Assembly (NCBI RefSeq): GCF_900101625.1
Contig: NZ_FMYZ01000004.1
Coordinates: forward strand, 309,571-373,570
DNA: 64,000 bases
From: Cupriavidus sp. YR651
Lineage (GTDB): Bacteria; Pseudomonadota; Gammaproteobacteria; Burkholderiales; Burkholderiaceae
Direction: 5' to 3'
Numbering within the stretch: position 1 is the stretch's first letter; each line of letters begins with the position of its first letter. Positions 17,583 through 26,721 of the stretch are shown piece by piece. The translations under genes and the position numbers were made by a program. The notes under the pieces are model-generated. The model was not told the DNA's origin. It saw only the letters and a list, made by a program, of their open reading frames with translations, and searched no databases.

Positions 17583-18971
17583 ATGGCTACGCACCGCATA
17601 GAGCATGACGCGTTCGGCCCGGTGGAGATTCCGGAGGACCGCTACTGGGGCGCGCAGACGCAGCGCGCGCTGGCCATCTTCGAGGTCGGCACGGAGCGTT
17701 TTCCCGAATGCCTGATCCACGCCTTCGGCCTGCACAAGATGGCCGCCGCCCACGCCAATCTGCGCTGCGGCGCGCTCGACGCACGGCTGTGCGACGCCAT
17801 CGTCGCGGCCGCGGCGGAGGTGCGTTGTGGCCGTTTCGACGACCACTTCCCGCTGACCATCTGGCAGACCGGCTCCGGCACGCAGACCAACATGAATGCC
17901 AACGAGGTCATTGCGAACCGGGCCAACGAGAGCTTCGGCCAGCCGCTGGGCACCCGGTCGCCCGTGCATCCGAACGACCACGTCAACGCCTCGCAGTCGT
18001 CCAACGACAGCTTTCCCACGGTCATGCACATGACCGCTGCCATCGAACTGGACGACCGGTTGGTCCCGGCCCTCGAACGCCTGCACGCCGCCCTGCGGGA
18101 GCGCGCGATGGCCTTCGCCGATGTGCTGAAGATCGCGCGCACGCACCTGATGGATGCCGTGCCCACGACCCTGGGCCAGAGCTTCGATGGTTTTGCGGCG
18201 CAGGTCGGCAACGCGCTGGCACGCATCCATGACGCCATGCCGCGCCTGCTGGTGCTGCCGCAAGGCGGCACGGCGGCCGGCACCGGTCTCAATGCGCCAC
18301 CGGGCTTCGACGTCGCCTTCTGCGAGGAAGCCGCCCGGCTCAGCGGGCTGGCGTTCCGGCCCAACCCCTGCAAGGTCGAGGGCATGGCGGCGCACGACGC
18401 GCTGCTGGAGCTGTCCGGCGTGCTCGGCGTGATCGCGGCGTCGTTCACCAAGATCGCCAACGACCTGCGCTGGATGGGTTCCGGCCCGCATTGCGGGCTG
18501 GGGGAGCTGGTGCTGCCGGAAGATGGCCTGACGTCATCGATCATGCCGGGCAAGCGCAACCCGACCATCGCCGAGGTCATGGTGCAGGCGGCGATGCAGG
18601 TTGCTGGCAATCACGTGACGGTGACGATGGCGGCCGCCTCCGGCAACTTCGAGCTGAACGTGGCGAAACCGGTGCTGATCTACAACGTGCTGCAGTCGAT
18701 CCGCCTGCTGGCAGACAGCGCCGACATGGTCGCGAGCCGCCTGCTTCCCGGCCTGGAGCCGGCCCGCGAGCGGCTGGCGCGCCAGCTTGAAAGCCCGCTG
18801 CTGGCCGTGACCGCGCTGAATCCGGTGCTAGGGTACGACGCGGCCGCCCGCATCACCCGCCACGCCACCGAAAACCGGATTACGCCGCGCGAAGCGGCCA
18901 TCGCACTCGGGCTGCTGGACGGCGAGACATTCGACCGGCTGGTGGATCTCCGGCGCATGGCAGGCGGATGA
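17583..18971 (+). CDS. fumC: class II fumarate hydratase
   Basis: A 462-residue fumarase that interconverts fumarate and L-malate. Class II motifs: GSGTQTNMNANEVIANRANE, HPNDHVNASQSSNDSFPT, ARTHLMDAVPTTLGQ, GTGLNAPPGFD and the SS-loop SSIMPGKRNPTIAE. The usual loop in FumC is MPGKVNP; the Arg here is a deviation. It is translationally adjacent to the Bug gene. In this operon it would feed fumarate released by the upstream lyase into the TCA cycle. The Val-to-Arg change means a related substrate cannot be excluded. Confidence 0.9.
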   Translation: MATHRIEHDAFGPVEIPEDRYWGAQTQRALAIFEVGTERFPECLIHAFGLHKMAAAHANLRCGALDARLCDAIVAAAAEVRCGRFDDHFPLTIWQTGSGTQTNMNANEVIANRANESFGQPLGTRSPVHPNDHVNASQSSNDSFPTVMHMTAAIELDDRLVPALERLHAALRERAMAFADVLKIARTHLMDAVPTTLGQSFDGFAAQVGNALARIHDAMPRLLVLPQGGTAAGTGLNAPPGFDVAFCEEAARLSGLAFRPNPCKVEGMAAHDALLELSGVLGVIAASFTKIANDLRWMGSGPHCGLGELVLPEDGLTSSIMPGKRNPTIAEVMVQAAMQVAGNHVTVTMAAASGNFELNVAKPVLIYNVLQSIRLLADSADMVASRLLPGLEPARERLARQLESPLLAVTALNPVLGYDAAARITRHATENRITPREAAIALGLLDGETFDRLVDLRRMAGG

Positions 18972-18992
18972 GGGAATGGGCCGCCGCGCGGG

Positions 18993-19022
18993 CGCCGGCC
19001 ACTCCCGGACGGGAGGCCGGCG
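18993..19022 (+). terminator. strong GC hairpin after the fumarase operon
   Basis: CGCCGGCC pairs with GGCCGGCG, and an inner CTCCC pairs with GGGAG, 21 bp after the fumarase stop. There is no U-run, so it may be a Rho-assisted terminator or an mRNA 3'-end stabiliser. Confidence 0.55.
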
Positions 19023-19143
19023 TCCGTCGCCAGGCGCCGAGAGCGTAACTTGCCGCACGCTACGCGGGAAGAATCGGCGGGGTCAGCGTTCGTCGCAAAC
19101 GGCCAGAATAAGGTCTACATTTAAGGCGAGATAGGCACCCCTT

Positions 19144-19260
19144 GGAGGCACTATCAAAATGATTCTGGCGTCGTTGCGCGGCCTTGCCGTACTACTTGTA
19201 CTGTCTGCGGCCGCACGCCTAGCCAGAACCGCTGTCGCTTCATTTTGATAGCGCCTCTTA
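19144..19260. repeat. dispersed 117-bp repeat, copy B (complete)
   Basis: A complete element in the gap between fumarase and the GAF/PAS kinase. The left end is GGAGGCACTATCAAAATGAT; the right end reads TCATTTTGATAGCGCCTCTT, so the ends are imperfect inverted repeats. It is nearly identical to copy D (46553-46670) in opposite orientation. There is no open reading frame of its own. The rest of the 410-bp gap shows only the terminator-like hairpin. Confidence 0.85.
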
Positions 19261-19381
19261 TCGGAGACCCGCCGCCCGTTACCGGCCTGGAACTGCGGGA
19301 CGCGTAGCGGCGTCTTCACCTGTCGCACGAATATGATTCGATGAGATCAATCGTTCTTCGGCGCCATAACGACTAGCGACC

Positions 19382-20992
19382 ATGCCACATTCCATCCAGG
19401 TCCCCCCTGAAACCGTCAGGAAGTGGCAAGAGATTGTGGATCTGCTCGCCGAGATCATGCGTGTTCCGTCCGCGTTGATCATGCAAGTCGAGCCCCCGAA
19501 CATCAAAGTCTTCGTTTCCAGCGAGTCCAAGGGGAATCCTTACGAGCAGGCCGAAACCGCGCCGTTGAACACGGGGCTCTATTGCGAGACCGTGATGAAG
19601 ACGCGTCAGCCGCTGCTCGTCCCCGACGCGCTCCAGGACGAAGCGTGGAAATCGAATCCCGATATCAAGCTGGGGATGATCTCGTACCTGGGTTTGCCGA
19701 TCAGTTGGCCCGACGGCCAGATATTCGGAACGATCTGCGTTCTCGACAGGGAAAGGAACGAATATAGCGATCTGTTCCTCAGGCTCCTGCACCAGTGGCG
19801 CGACGTGTTGCAGGCCGATCTGGGATCGCTGGCCACACTGAATCAGCAACTCGAAGAACGCGAGGCGAAGATCCAGCGGCTGGTGGATGCCAACATCATC
19901 GGCATCTTTACCTGGCAGCAGGAGAGCATTGTCGAGGCCAACGACGCGTTTCTCCGCATCGTGGGCTATGAGCGCGAGGATCTCGTCTCCGGGCGTCTCC
20001 GCTGGACCGACATGACCCCGCCGGAATGGCTCGACCTCGATTTCCAGCAATGGATGCCGGAGCTCAAGCGGACGGGCCGCCTGCAACCGTTCGAGAAAGA
20101 GTTTTTCCGCAAGGACGGCAGCCGGGTGCCGGTGCTGATTGGCGTGGCGGACGCCGAGGAAGCGGCGAAACAGGGTGTCGCTTTCGTGCTCGACTTGAGC
20201 GAGCGCAAGCGCGCGGAGGCCGAAGCGCGCGAAAGCGAGCGCCGCTATCGCGAGATCCAGGCCGAGCTGGCGCACGCAAACCGCATCGCCACCCTGGGGC
20301 AGCTCGCGGCCTCGGTCAGCCATGAAATCAAGCAACCGATCGGCGCGTGCGCCGTCAACGCCGAGGCAGGGCTACGCTGGCTGGGTGCAGCGTCGCCGAA
20401 CCTGGAGGAGGCTCGCCAGGCGTTTGAACGCATCGCCAAAGACGCAAGGCGCGCCGGCGAGGTGATGAACCGCGTTCGCGGACTCGTCAGAGACACCCCG
20501 ATGAACCGCGAGTGGGTGCAGATCAACGAGCCGATTCGCGAGGTCATTGCGCTGACGCGCAGCGATGCCACCAGGAACCATGTCTCCGTAAGGATGGCGC
20601 TTGCGGAGGATCTGCCGCCGGTTCAAGGCGACCGCGTGCAGCTCCAGCATGTGATGCTGAACCTGATCATCAACGCCATCGAAGCGATGAGCGCGGTGGA
20701 CGACGGACCGCGAGAACTGACGATCAGCACGGGCAAGGCGCCGGGTGCCGTCCTGGTGACCGTGAGCGATACGGGACCGGGTGTCGATCCCGGAAATATC
20801 GATCGCCTGTTCGAGGAGTTCAATACGACAACGGCGGTTGGCATGAGCATGGGGCTGCCGATTTGCCAATCGATCGTGCAAGCGCACGGCGGAACGCTGC
20901 GGCTCACCGCAAACGCGCCGCGCGGCGCTGTATTCCAGTTCACCGTGCCGGCGAGTCAGAACGGCGTGACTTCACCGGGCGCGGCTCAGTAA
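19382..20992 (+). CDS. GAF-PAS sensor histidine kinase
   Basis: A 536-residue soluble kinase. Domains: GAF (about 15-150), PAS (about 165-285, IQRLVDANIIGIFTW, GYEREDLVSGRLRW, KDGSRVPVLIG), HisKA with phospho-acceptor His314 in SHEIKQPIGA, and HATPase_c (NLIINAIEAM, SDTGPGVDP, MGLPICQSIVQAHGG). No membrane segment is present, so it senses a cytoplasmic signal. Its PAS-kinase half closely resembles the C-terminus of the giant kinase at 26722-32229. In the ATP-lid region FNTTTAVGMSMGL replaces the usual FYTTKxxGxGMGL. No partner regulator is adjacent. Confidence 0.9.
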   Translation: MPHSIQVPPETVRKWQEIVDLLAEIMRVPSALIMQVEPPNIKVFVSSESKGNPYEQAETAPLNTGLYCETVMKTRQPLLVPDALQDEAWKSNPDIKLGMISYLGLPISWPDGQIFGTICVLDRERNEYSDLFLRLLHQWRDVLQADLGSLATLNQQLEEREAKIQRLVDANIIGIFTWQQESIVEANDAFLRIVGYEREDLVSGRLRWTDMTPPEWLDLDFQQWMPELKRTGRLQPFEKEFFRKDGSRVPVLIGVADAEEAAKQGVAFVLDLSERKRAEAEARESERRYREIQAELAHANRIATLGQLAASVSHEIKQPIGACAVNAEAGLRWLGAASPNLEEARQAFERIAKDARRAGEVMNRVRGLVRDTPMNREWVQINEPIREVIALTRSDATRNHVSVRMALAEDLPPVQGDRVQLQHVMLNLIINAIEAMSAVDDGPRELTISTGKAPGAVLVTVSDTGPGVDPGNIDRLFEEFNTTTAVGMSMGLPICQSIVQAHGGTLRLTANAPRGAVFQFTVPASQNGVTSPGAAQ

Positions 20993-21063
20993 GGGCGGCC
21001 AGCACAGGGAAGCGACGCCTTGTGCCGCCCACGCAAGCGAACCACACCGACGAAAGCATCGAC

Positions 21064-22017
21064 ATGACTGCCGACCTTGCTGACCTTGCCGACCGTGCTC
21101 ATTCCTGGCTGACCTTCAGCGCGCCTGTGGCCGCCGCACGGACCGCAGGCCGCCCGATCGTGGCACTGGAATCGACCATCATCGCGCACGGCATGCCTTA
21201 CCCGGAGAACGTTCGCACCGCACGCGAAGTGGAGGCCGTGATTCGCAGCCTGGGCGCCGAGCCGGCGACCATCGCGCTGATCGGCGGGCGAATCCACATC
21301 GGTCTTTCGAACGACGAACTGGAATTGCTTGGCCGCTCGGGGGAGGCACAGAAGGTCAGTCGCCGCGACCTGCCGGCGGTGCTGGCCAGCGGCGGGATCG
21401 GCGCCACGACAGTCGCCGGCACCATGATCTGCGCGGCGCTGGCTGGCATCGAGGTCTTCGTCACCGGTGGCATTGGCGGCGTGCACCGCGGCGCGCAGGA
21501 GAGTTTCGACATTTCCGCCGATCTGCAGGAACTGGCGAAGACCTCGGTGGCGGTGGTGTGTGCCGGTGCGAAATCCATCCTCGATATCGGGCTCACACTG
21601 GAATACCTGGAAACCCACGGCGTGCCGGTGCTCAGTTGCGAGCAAGACAATTTCGCTGCGTTCTATACGCGCGACAGCGGCTTTCGCACGGATTTCAGGC
21701 TGGATGACGCGGCGGAGCAGGCGCGCTTCATCCGCACCAAGTGGGACCTGGGGCTTGCGGGCGGCGTGGTGTTGAGCACGCCGGTGCCGGAGGCGGCGGC
21801 GATGGCGTCCGATGACATCGACGCGCTGACGCAGCAGGCGCTTGACGAGGCCACGGCGCAAGGCATCACCGGCAAGGCCGTGACCCCGTTCCTGCTGGCC
21901 CGCATCAAGGCGCTGACGGGTGGACGCAGCCTGGCGACGAACATCGCGCTCGTCAAACACAACGCCGAGGTGGGGGCAAGGCTGGCCGTGGCGCTGGCGC
22001 AGGCAAGGCGCACGTAA
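21064..22017 (+). CDS. psuG: pseudouridine-5'-phosphate glycosidase
   Basis: A 317-residue enzyme that reversibly cleaves pseudouridine 5'-phosphate to uracil and ribose 5-phosphate. Family motifs: ALESTIIAHGMPYPEN near the N-terminus, a VTGGIGGVHRGA centre, CAGAKSILDIGLTLEYLET, and a GKAVTPFLLARI and TNIALVKHNAEVGA C-terminus. The usual kinase partner PsuK is not adjacent. The start at 21064 was chosen because the family homology begins just after it; the frame upstream is the shadow of the kinase gene. Confidence 0.92.
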   Translation: MTADLADLADRAHSWLTFSAPVAAARTAGRPIVALESTIIAHGMPYPENVRTAREVEAVIRSLGAEPATIALIGGRIHIGLSNDELELLGRSGEAQKVSRRDLPAVLASGGIGATTVAGTMICAALAGIEVFVTGGIGGVHRGAQESFDISADLQELAKTSVAVVCAGAKSILDIGLTLEYLETHGVPVLSCEQDNFAAFYTRDSGFRTDFRLDDAAEQARFIRTKWDLGLAGGVVLSTPVPEAAAMASDDIDALTQQALDEATAQGITGKAVTPFLLARIKALTGGRSLATNIALVKHNAEVGARLAVALAQARRT

Positions 22018-22026
22018 GGCGCGGAT

Positions 22027-22968
22027 TCAGACGGCCGCAAGGCCTCCATCGATCAGGTAGAGCACGATCGAGAACGTCACGATCGACATGAGGGTGCTGC
22101 TGAGGATGGATGTGGCCGCTTCGCTCTGATAGGCCCCGGCTTCGTTGGCGAACATCGCCGGAATCGTTGCGGACGGCAGTGCGCAGAGCAGGATCATCTG
22201 CTGGGCGTAGATTCCCTTGACCGAAAGAAGAATGGTGGCGCCGATCATCAGGGCCGGGTGCACGACGAGCTTCAGCCCCATGTTCACCCACACCTCGCTG
22301 GACAGGTTCAGCCGCACGGAGGACATGATCAGGCCGAGACAGAACAGCGAAACACCGGGCGTTGCCTTGCCGAGCAGATTGAGCGATTCGGCCATGACAG
22401 GTGGGAGCTTGATCGCGAGGAGGGAGAGCAGGATGCCGATGGCGGGTGCCCACATGAGTGGCCGGCGGATGGCGCCCGAGATGCTGGCGACAAACGCCTG
22501 AGTCCCGCTGCCTTTGCCACTGGCGATTGCCAGCATCATCGTGGTCAGCGGAATCATCACGAGGCTTGCTACCAGGTTGAGCACCAGTACGGAATACAGG
22601 CTGGCGGGGCCGAACATGGCCTGCAGGATCGGGATGCCCATGAATGCGGCATCCGGGAATCCGACCACGAAGCCCTTCAGCGTGGCGGCCTTCAGTTCGC
22701 GATAGCGAAACCACCCGATGGCGAACGCCACGACGTACATCCCCATGATGCCGATGAACGTTGCGACGACGAACCGGAAGTCGAGCAGTTGCGAACGCGG
22801 CGTGCCGGCCATGCCGACCAGCAGCAGGGCGGGGAAGATCCAGTTGAGCACCAGCCGGCTGATCAGCAGGCTATCCGAATGATTGAGCTTGCCGCGCTTG
22901 CCCGCGAGAAATCCGAGCACGATGATAAATGCGACCGGCAGCAGAGGCCCTGTGATACGTTCCAACAT
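22027..22968 (-). CDS. AEC-family transporter
   Basis: A 313-residue membrane protein of the auxin-efflux-carrier family with about ten hydrophobic segments. It starts MLERITGPLLPVAFIIVLGF and has NWIFPALLL and GFPDAAFMGIPILQ in the N-terminal half, and the C-terminal half has LALCALPSATIPA-type sequence followed by ANEAGAYQSEAA. The start has GGAGTATC seven bases ahead. It lies 115 bp downstream of the enolase-superfamily dehydratase on the same strand. Such carriers move carboxylates, so it may import or export that enzyme's sugar acid or product. Confidence 0.88.
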   Translation of the reverse strand: MLERITGPLLPVAFIIVLGFLAGKRGKLNHSDSLLISRLVLNWIFPALLLVGMAGTPRSQLLDFRFVVATFIGIMGMYVVAFAIGWFRYRELKAATLKGFVVGFPDAAFMGIPILQAMFGPASLYSVLVLNLVASLVMIPLTTMMLAIASGKGSGTQAFVASISGAIRRPLMWAPAIGILLSLLAIKLPPVMAESLNLLGKATPGVSLFCLGLIMSSVRLNLSSEVWVNMGLKLVVHPALMIGATILLSVKGIYAQQMILLCALPSATIPAMFANEAGAYQSEAATSILSSTLMSIVTFSIVLYLIDGGLAAV

Positions 22969-23083
22969 TTTTGATACTCCTTGGCTGCCGCGTCCGCGCC
23001 GTCAGGGCTGTCCCTTCGTCCGGCATGCGATGGCCTTTGATGCCCGGCACGTCATCCGCGCCGGGCTGACATGCATGGCGCGG

Positions 23084-24187
23084 TCAGGCCACCCGGTAGT
23101 CGCGGATCACGTCCGCACTGGGCTCAAGGCCAAGACCCGCGCCCTGGGGCACGGCGAACGCACCGTTCTTCGGGATGATGGCGTCCCCATAGAGCTGCGC
23201 CTCGAGGTCGAAATAGCGCCATTCGACGAGCGCATCGGGACCGCCCAGCGCGGCGCTTGCGTGCACACTGGCGAGCAGGCCGGGGCCGTCATAGAAGGTG
23301 TGAACCATCACCGTGACGTTGTTGGCGTTGGCCAACGCGTACACCTTCTTCAGTTCGGTCAGGCCCCCCATCTTCGCCGGGCTCGGCTGGATGAAGTCGA
23401 CGGCCCCTGCTTCGAAGAGATGCTGGAAGTCCATCAACGTCGACGCGTTCTCGCCAGCGGCAATGGGGATGCCGCCCGCTTGCCTGACGCGCGCGAGCCC
23501 GGAATAGTTCTCCGGCGGCCACACCGGTTCTTCGAGCCATCGCAGGTTGAAAGGCCGGAGCTTCTCCGCCATGTCGAGCGCTTCGCGGACAGTCCAGGGG
23601 CAGTTGACGTCGAGCGTGATGTCGATGTCGTCACCCGCCGTCTCGCGCGCCGCGCGGACGCTTTCCACATCGATCTCGTGCAGCTTGAGATGACGAAACC
23701 CGTCGCGCAGCGCGCGCGCCACGTTCTCCCGCACAAGTTCCGGATCGGAATACCGGGTCAGGCTGGCGTAGGCGCGAAGCGAGGTGGCATCGCTGCCGCC
23801 GAGCAGTTGGTAGACCGGTTGGCCTGCGGCCTTTCCCGCGATGTCCCACAGCGCGATATCGATAGCGGAAAGGCTGTGGAGGAAGGCGCCGCTGCGCCCG
23901 AAGACATGAAACTTCCGCTGCATGTCGAGCATCAGCTTTTCAAGCTGCGAGGCATCCCGGCCGACGATTGCGGGAGCGAGGATGGTGTCGATGACGACCT
24001 TGGCTGGCGCAACCGCCGCAAAGCCGAAGGTCTCGCCCCAACCCACCACGCCGGTATCCGTCGTGACCTTGACGACCAGCGAGTCCGCTGTCTGCAAGCC
24101 GCTTTTACCCCACACGGCCTCATCAGACCGGCCACCTGCGGTGAACGGAATGCGCAGCGGTATCGCCTCGATGTTTGCAATCTTCAT
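23084..24187 (-). CDS. mandelate racemase/muconate-lactonizing enzyme family protein
   Basis: A 367-residue enolase-superfamily enzyme. It has an N-terminal capping domain (PLRIPFTAGGRSDEAVWGKS, TTDTGVVGWGE) and a barrel with HLKLHEID (acid/base region), ITLDVNCPW and LEEPVWPPEN (metal ligands Asp and Glu), AGENAS, and SPAKMGGLTE. The metal-binding Asp/Glu/Glu set appears intact. Members dehydrate or racemise sugar acids or lactonise muconate. The substrate is not deducible. ATG 24187 follows GGGGACATC. It is probably co-transcribed with the AEC carrier downstream. Confidence 0.88.
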   Translation of the reverse strand: MKIANIEAIPLRIPFTAGGRSDEAVWGKSGLQTADSLVVKVTTDTGVVGWGETFGFAAVAPAKVVIDTILAPAIVGRDASQLEKLMLDMQRKFHVFGRSGAFLHSLSAIDIALWDIAGKAAGQPVYQLLGGSDATSLRAYASLTRYSDPELVRENVARALRDGFRHLKLHEIDVESVRAARETAGDDIDITLDVNCPWTVREALDMAEKLRPFNLRWLEEPVWPPENYSGLARVRQAGGIPIAAGENASTLMDFQHLFEAGAVDFIQPSPAKMGGLTELKKVYALANANNVTVMVHTFYDGPGLLASVHASAALGGPDALVEWRYFDLEAQLYGDAIIPKNGAFAVPQGAGLGLEPSADVIRDYRVA

Positions 24188-24322
24188 GATGTCCCCTTCC
24201 GCGTGTTCGCGGATCGCTCGAATCGTTTCGGGCATCGGGGCGCCATCTGCGCCACCTGCGAGAATTGCTCGTTGCCCCTGGTCTTCAATCTAGATGGATT
24301 GCTGTCGAACTCGCATACCCAC

Positions 24323-24340
24323 CAAGACGAATGAGTCTTG
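24323..24340. promoter_or_regulatory. dyad upstream of the dehydratase/AEC operon
   Basis: CAAGAC-GAATGA-GTCTTG is a perfect 6+6 inverted repeat about 135 bp upstream of the dehydratase start, in the 348-bp gap 24188-24535. Nothing else is recognisable in that gap. It is a plausible operator, but no regulator gene is adjacent. Confidence 0.4.
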
Positions 24341-24535
24341 CGTGACAGGAACAAGTCAGGTGCCGGAAGCGCGCGTCGCGCGTCGGCAAGGAGGCAATCA
24401 GGAGAACGGGACCGCACACGCCATGAGGATCGACGGCGAACACGCAGCTCACGTCACCCGCTTGAGTCCGGTGGCATGTCATCGCCAACCTGGAACGTGA
24501 TGTTGTGCGCGTTGCCGTAGGCCCAGAACCACACT

Positions 24536-25396
24536 TCACCAGGTTGAAATTGCCTTGGTGGTGAACAGCGGCATGCCAATGCCGGCGGCGTCGTCCGTCA
24601 AGGCCTGAATCTCGATAAAGGGCCGTTTGGGCTCGACCTTGCCGAAGATCGCGGCAAAGGGGATATCCGCGGCATCCCGCCCCGTGCCGATGCGCAACAG
24701 CCCGGTCGGTATGGACACGCCCGAGGGGTCGAACAGATACCAATGACCTGACAGGTACACCTCGACCACCGCGTGAAAATCCGGCTGCCCCATCGCGGGA
24801 TCGGCGCCGTAATCCAGGCTGCTGGACATGCGGGCGGGAATGCTCAGCGCGCGGCAGATCGCAATCATCAGATGAGCAAAGTCACGGCATACGCCCGTTC
24901 GCTCCACGACCGTGTCCGTCGCCGACGTGCGTTCATTCGTCGAGCGCGAAAGAAAGCGCACGTGGTTGCGCACCCACTCTCGAATCGCATACACACGGAA
25001 ATAGCCAGGCTCCATGCCGCCGAACTCCCGCATCGCAAATTCCATGAGCCGGTCGGATTCGCAATAGCGGCTCGGGGCGAGGTAGGGCAGCACATCGAAG
25101 GGAATCTGCGCGACCGGTATCTCCAACAGGAATGCCCCGTCGTCCAGCCGATGGTCGATGTCCACGACGGCCTCATAGCTCAGCGAAAGGCTGCCCTCCG
25201 GCGCGCGAATGCGCAGAAGCCGGTTGCACAGCGTCGTGTCCGTATATCGGGTGACGTCGATCGACGGTGGCAGCGTCAATTGCTCTTCCACAACATGCTG
25301 TCGCGATGTCCTGGCAGCCTCGATATTCAGGATAAAGTCCGCGGTGGCGTCCTTGATGTCATAGGAAAGCCGCAGCGCGTATCGTAGACGGTTCAT
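24536..25396 (-). CDS. transglutaminase-like cysteine peptidase-fold protein
   Basis: A 286-residue protein with a beta-rich N-terminal half and a transglutaminase-like core. The likely triad is Cys170 (ERTGVCRDFAH), His208 (PDFHAVVEV) and Asp223 (WYLFDPSG). Family members act as peptidases, amidases or protein cross-linkers. I chose ATG 25396 because GGAGGA sits six bases ahead of it; the ATG at 25402 would have no spacing. No signal peptide is seen, so it is cytoplasmic. Confidence 0.88.
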   Translation of the reverse strand: MNRLRYALRLSYDIKDATADFILNIEAARTSRQHVVEEQLTLPPSIDVTRYTDTTLCNRLLRIRAPEGSLSLSYEAVVDIDHRLDDGAFLLEIPVAQIPFDVLPYLAPSRYCESDRLMEFAMREFGGMEPGYFRVYAIREWVRNHVRFLSRSTNERTSATDTVVERTGVCRDFAHLMIAICRALSIPARMSSSLDYGADPAMGQPDFHAVVEVYLSGHWYLFDPSGVSIPTGLLRIGTGRDAADIPFAAIFGKVEPKRPFIEIQALTDDAAGIGMPLFTTKAISTW

Positions 25397-25570
25397 TTTC
25401 ATTCCTCCGCCCACATCGAAGCTGGAAATGCGCCAGTCTGGGAGAGGTGGTGTGGCAGTCAGTGTAGCGCGACTGACTGACGCGGAGCGACGCCCGGAGA
25501 TGTCCGGGATAAAAGCTGGCTGGATTGCAGTCTGTCGTGCGGCAAGGGTTCTGGTATTTGCAAAGGTGGA

Positions 25571-25588
25571 CATCTAGACTGGTAGATG
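25571..25588. promoter_or_regulatory. dyad in 461-bp intergenic gap (CATCTA/TAGATG)
   Basis: CATCTA-GACTGG-TAGATG is a perfect 6+6 inverted repeat in the gap 25397-25857 between the transglutaminase gene and the small membrane protein. It could be an operator for either. Apart from this and the dyad at 25768, the gap shows nothing recognisable. Confidence 0.35.
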
Positions 25589-25767
25589 CAACGACATCCC
25601 TGCATGTGCGTTTGCGCCTGGCTGCCAGTCACATCGACCCATCCCTCCGTCAACGTACCTGAGCTTTGCGTCATGAGATCGCCCCATCGGGCGAGGGACT
25701 TCTCATGGTCGCGGGTCAGGCATGCGCGTTTGCCGCAGTGTCACGCAATATCGTCCGAAATATCGTT

Positions 25768-25784
25768 CTGTATGGGCGATACAG
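25768..25784. promoter_or_regulatory. dyad upstream of small membrane protein (CTGTAT/ATACAG)
   Basis: CTGTAT-GGGCG-ATACAG is a perfect 6+6 inverted repeat 74 bp before the start at 25858. Its position suits an operator; the regulator is unknown. Confidence 0.35.
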
Positions 25785-25857
25785 GACCTGCGGCACCATC
25801 CTGAACATCTTTCGGCGGGCAAGTGGTAGCGGTCGCCTGTATGAGTGAGGTAGCCCA

Positions 25858-26376
25858 ATGCGTACTTTTCTTTATTTCACATTGAATGATGCGGCCACTG
25901 CGAGATTGACGCTGTCTCGACTCGCCAACCTGTTCGACGGGCCAGCCCTTCATGACGGACCGTGGTTCGCCCAACGCGACAATCAGCCGGTCGAGGGCTT
26001 GCCCCGGGCCGAGATTGGCCAGACCACGTATCGCGAGCAGGCCGCCATCGGTGGATTTGTCATCGGCGCCATGGCGGTGGTGACCGTGATGCTCACCCAC
26101 GGGACATTCCATGGTCCGGCTGCAAGCGCAGTCGCGCTGCTCGGCGGCCTCATGCTTGGCGGCATGATCGGCTGGTGGATTGGCGGATTGCTCGGCGTAC
26201 GGGTCCGGCGTTTCAGCCTGACCGCCCGCAAGCTTCCGGTGGTGCCCGGACAGATCCTGATGATCGCCAATTGCGATGCGAAGTCCCGGGATTTGCTCAG
26301 GCGGACGGTCCATGATCTGGGTGGCGTCAGCGTGGACGAACACAGTGACGTGCTGCCGAATTTCAGATGGCTGTAA
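25858..26376 (+). CDS. glycine-rich membrane protein, hypothetical
   Basis: A 172-residue protein. The soluble N-terminal part (about 1-60) is followed by two hydrophobic segments, AAIGGFVIGAMAVVTVML and GLMLGGMIGWWIGGLLGV, of glycine-zipper type, and a C-terminal region (RKLPVVPGQILMIANCDAKS) resembling small stress-response membrane proteins. GAGGTAGCCCA precedes the ATG. Function unknown. It is probably transcribed with the 77-aa gene 48 bp downstream. Confidence 0.72.
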   Translation: MRTFLYFTLNDAATARLTLSRLANLFDGPALHDGPWFAQRDNQPVEGLPRAEIGQTTYREQAAIGGFVIGAMAVVTVMLTHGTFHGPAASAVALLGGLMLGGMIGWWIGGLLGVRVRRFSLTARKLPVVPGQILMIANCDAKSRDLLRRTVHDLGGVSVDEHSDVLPNFRWL

Positions 26377-26424
26377 GGATCTCCGGGAAGGGCTTGATTT
26401 ATTGGGAAGAAGAGGAGCGCAAGG

Positions 26425-26658
26425 ATGCAACGGCTGACTGAGTACCGAGGTTACGCGATTCATGTTGATCTCGTGAGCACCTCCAAGGACATGTTTGACA
26501 CCTGGTTTCAGGTCGAACGGACAGATGGCTCGCGTGGCGTGGTGCCTTTCGGCAAGCGAATGAAGGTGATGGGCTCCCCATTCTCGCGACGGTGGGCGCA
26601 TCTGGTGGGAGAGCTTGCGGGTCGCGATGCTGTGGACTTGATGATCGAGGATGACTAG
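26425..26658 (+). CDS. conserved small hypothetical protein, 77 aa
   Basis: A short protein with a clear AGAGGAGCGCAAGG ribosome site. Sequence begins MQRLTEYRGYAIHVDLVSTS and contains DTWFQVERTDGSRGVVPFGK. It has no membrane segment and ends in acidic residues (MIEDD). It is probably in an operon with the preceding glycine-rich membrane protein. I do not recognise the family. Confidence 0.65.
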   Translation: MQRLTEYRGYAIHVDLVSTSKDMFDTWFQVERTDGSRGVVPFGKRMKVMGSPFSRRWAHLVGELAGRDAVDLMIEDD

Positions 26659-26721
26659 GCAGCGATGGACGCTGTTCTCGCTACGAGTCCCGAGATCTGG
26701 CGATAATCCGTCACGCAGCCA

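Noticed and set aside
16348..18491. Two long minus-strand frames opposite the Bug receptor and fumarase
   Set aside because: Shadow frames. Signal peptide, family motifs and operon spacing all support the plus-strand genes.
19083..19328. 81-codon frame covering repeat copy B
   Set aside because: The same peptide appears with copy D only because the repeat is shared; it is not a conserved gene and has no ribosome site.
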